Positions 62,958-64,000 of a stretch of DNA of 64,000 bases are shown in pieces. A program made the position numbers and the translations under genes. The stretch covers positions 344,733 through 408,732 of the forward strand of contig CABZMF010000001.1 in NCBI GenBank assembly GCA_902526795.1, given 5' to 3'. Source of the stretch: an uncultured Fidelibacterota bacterium. Lineage in GTDB: Bacteria; Fidelibacterota; Marinisomatia; Marinisomatales; Marinisomataceae. The notes beneath the pieces were generated by a model, which searched no databases, had not been told where the DNA came from, and was given only the letters and a program-made list of their open reading frames with translations. Positions within the stretch are counted from its first letter, which is position 1. Each line of letters begins with the position of its first letter.

Positions 62958-64000
62958 ATGAAATTTGTTGGAACATTACAACTTCCAGGTGATAAATCTA
63001 TTTCACATAGGGCTATTATGCTTTCAGCAATTGCAGATGGAGTAAGTTATGTAAGAAATTTAAATGATGGAGCGGACTTACAATCAACGATTAACATTTT
63101 AAAACAATGTGGTGCCTCAATTGAGCAAAGAAATAATGAAATAATAATAGATGGAAAAGAACTTCAATCTCCTACAAAAGAACTTGATTGCGGTAATTCA
63201 GGAACTACTACTCGACTCATTGCAGGGTTATTGGCCTCGCAAAAATTAACATTTTCATTAATTGGAGATGAATCATTATCTAAAAGACCAATGGAAAGAA
63301 TTATTAGGCCTTTAAAAGAGATGGGATGTAAAATTTCTTCAAATAATGGATTATTACCTTTATCAATAGATGCTTCAGGCGGTATAAGTTCTTTAGATTT
63401 TGATATGAAAATTGCAAGTGCTCAAGTTAAATCGAGTATACTTTTTTCAGCTTTAGGTGGAAACAATGTATCCAGTATTAATGAAATTATTCCGACAAGA
63501 AATCATTCAGAAATCATGTTAAATAACATGGGAGCATTAATAGAAAGAAAAGGAGATAAAATTGTAGTTCATCCTCTCAAATCAAAATTAAAATCTATTG
63601 ACATTTCTGTCCCATCTGATCCTTCTTCTTCAGCTTTTTTTGCTGGTTTGGCCGTTATTAGTAATAATTCAAAATTAAAGTTAACAAACGTATTACTAAA
63701 TGAATCAAGAATAGGGTTTGTTGAGGTTCTAAAAAGAATGAATTGTTTGGTCAAAAAATCAAATGAGTCAATTCATAATGGTGAAAAAGTAGGAGATTTA
63801 ACTTTCAGATCATCTAATCTTAAAGCAATAGAAGTCGAGTCTAAAATAATACCATCAATTATTGATGAAATACCAATTTTAGCAGTTATTGCAGCTTTTG
63901 CAAAAGGAACAACGGTTTTCAATAATGTTGAAGAATTAAAATATAAAGAATGTGATAGATTAAGTGCAATTATACATAATCTAAAAGCTTTTGGAATTAA
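62958..64000 (+). CDS. aroA: EPSP synthase, 3' end outside window
   Basis: Transfers enolpyruvyl from PEP to shikimate 3-phosphate. 347 codons are seen, without a stop; the C-terminal part lies beyond the window. Visible: KFVGTLQLPGDKSISHRAIM with the PEP-binding Lys, LDCGNSGTTTRLIAGLL, SLSKRPMERIIRPLKEMG, ASAQVKSSILFSAL, EIIPTRNHSE, PSDPSSSAFFAGLAVI, DEIPILAVIAAFAKGTT and KYKECDRL. The start codon directly follows the DAHP synthase stop. Together the three genes supply chorismate and prephenate. Confidence 0.95.
   Translation, partial: MKFVGTLQLPGDKSISHRAIMLSAIADGVSYVRNLNDGADLQSTINILKQCGASIEQRNNEIIIDGKELQSPTKELDCGNSGTTTRLIAGLLASQKLTFSLIGDESLSKRPMERIIRPLKEMGCKISSNNGLLPLSIDASGGISSLDFDMKIASAQVKSSILFSALGGNNVSSINEIIPTRNHSEIMLNNMGALIERKGDKIVVHPLKSKLKSIDISVPSDPSSSAFFAGLAVISNNSKLKLTNVLLNESRIGFVEVLKRMNCLVKKSNESIHNGEKVGDLTFRSSNLKAIEVESKIIPSIIDEIPILAVIAAFAKGTTVFNNVEELKYKECDRLSAIIHNLKAFGI

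Noticed and set aside
1-64000. CRISPR arrays, tRNA or rRNA genes, insertion sequences
   Set aside because: No regularly spaced repeats, no tRNA-like cloverleaf in the short gaps, and no transposase or terminal repeats were seen by eye.

Overview
The window is one stretch of a compact, strongly AT-rich bacterial chromosome from a Gram-negative organism. Lipopolysaccharide genes (a heptosyltransferase, a Kdo transferase, an LptE-like lipoprotein), TatC, periplasmic/outer-membrane chaperone genes and many signal peptides show an outer membrane. A short RpoD without region 1.1, a DUF4837 lipoprotein, a DUF5683-like protein, secreted S9 peptidase and class II DAHP synthase point to the FCB superphylum. 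A marine lineage such as Marinimicrobia (SAR406) is my best guess, but it is an inference from gene content only. Almost every base is coding: genes overlap by 1-20 nt, convergent pairs overlap or abut, and no gap exceeds about 170 nt. No rRNA, tRNA, insertion sequence or CRISPR array was seen.

Layout. 1-9.9 kb: rpoD, a MAPEG membrane protein, der, a UMF1-type transporter, the glyoxylate shunt pair (malate synthase, which seems to start at ATT, then isocitrate lyase), an acyl-CoA thioesterase, leucyl aminopeptidase and a RecB-like nuclease. 9.9-13.7 kb (minus): an ICMT-like methyltransferase, a phage-type Gp157 protein and the three-gene proton-translocating transhydrogenase. 13.8-23.2 kb: proline iminopeptidase, alaS, RidA, an Na+:neurotransmitter symporter broken by one frameshift, guaB and rpsT. 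23.3-34.8 kb: meaB, tatC, LPS core genes, a CDP-alcohol transferase, uvrB, a sigma-54-type activator, LptE-like lipoprotein, asnS, LOG family and nadE. 34.8-44.3 kb: lepA, CPBP protease, lipoproteins, a polyprenol-phosphate glycosyltransferase, accA, a PpiD-like chaperone and an unrecognised polytopic membrane protein. 44.4-54.6 kb: an S9 peptidase, an indoleamine 2,3-dioxygenase-like haem protein with a TlpA-type thioredoxin, a 36-residue zinc-ribbon microprotein with ogt, a hydrolase, amt-PII and a penicillin acylase.

54.65-64 kb holds the most informative region: an intact trpEGDCFBA operon and then chorismate mutase, class II DAHP synthase and aroA (cut by the window end). Each of the two units is preceded by a complete transcription attenuator not captured by ordinary gene calling: a 19-codon leader peptide (Trp-Lys-Trp for the trp operon; a run of Tyr and Phe codons for the chorismate mutase unit), an intrinsic terminator, and an upstream arm that can pair with the 5' half of that terminator. 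In both cases the leader start codon lies only 6-8 nt after the -10-like box, so the leader peptides may be translated from leaderless mRNA. Together these make a two-step control: tryptophan gates its own branch, and tyrosine/phenylalanine gate entry into the shikimate pathway.

Other points of interest are the IDO-like protein about 6.5 kb from the trp operon, the ATT start of malate synthase with a stem-loop in its leader, a calcium-loop insertion in the LptE-like protein, and altered signature motifs in the sigma-54 activator and the Kdo transferase.
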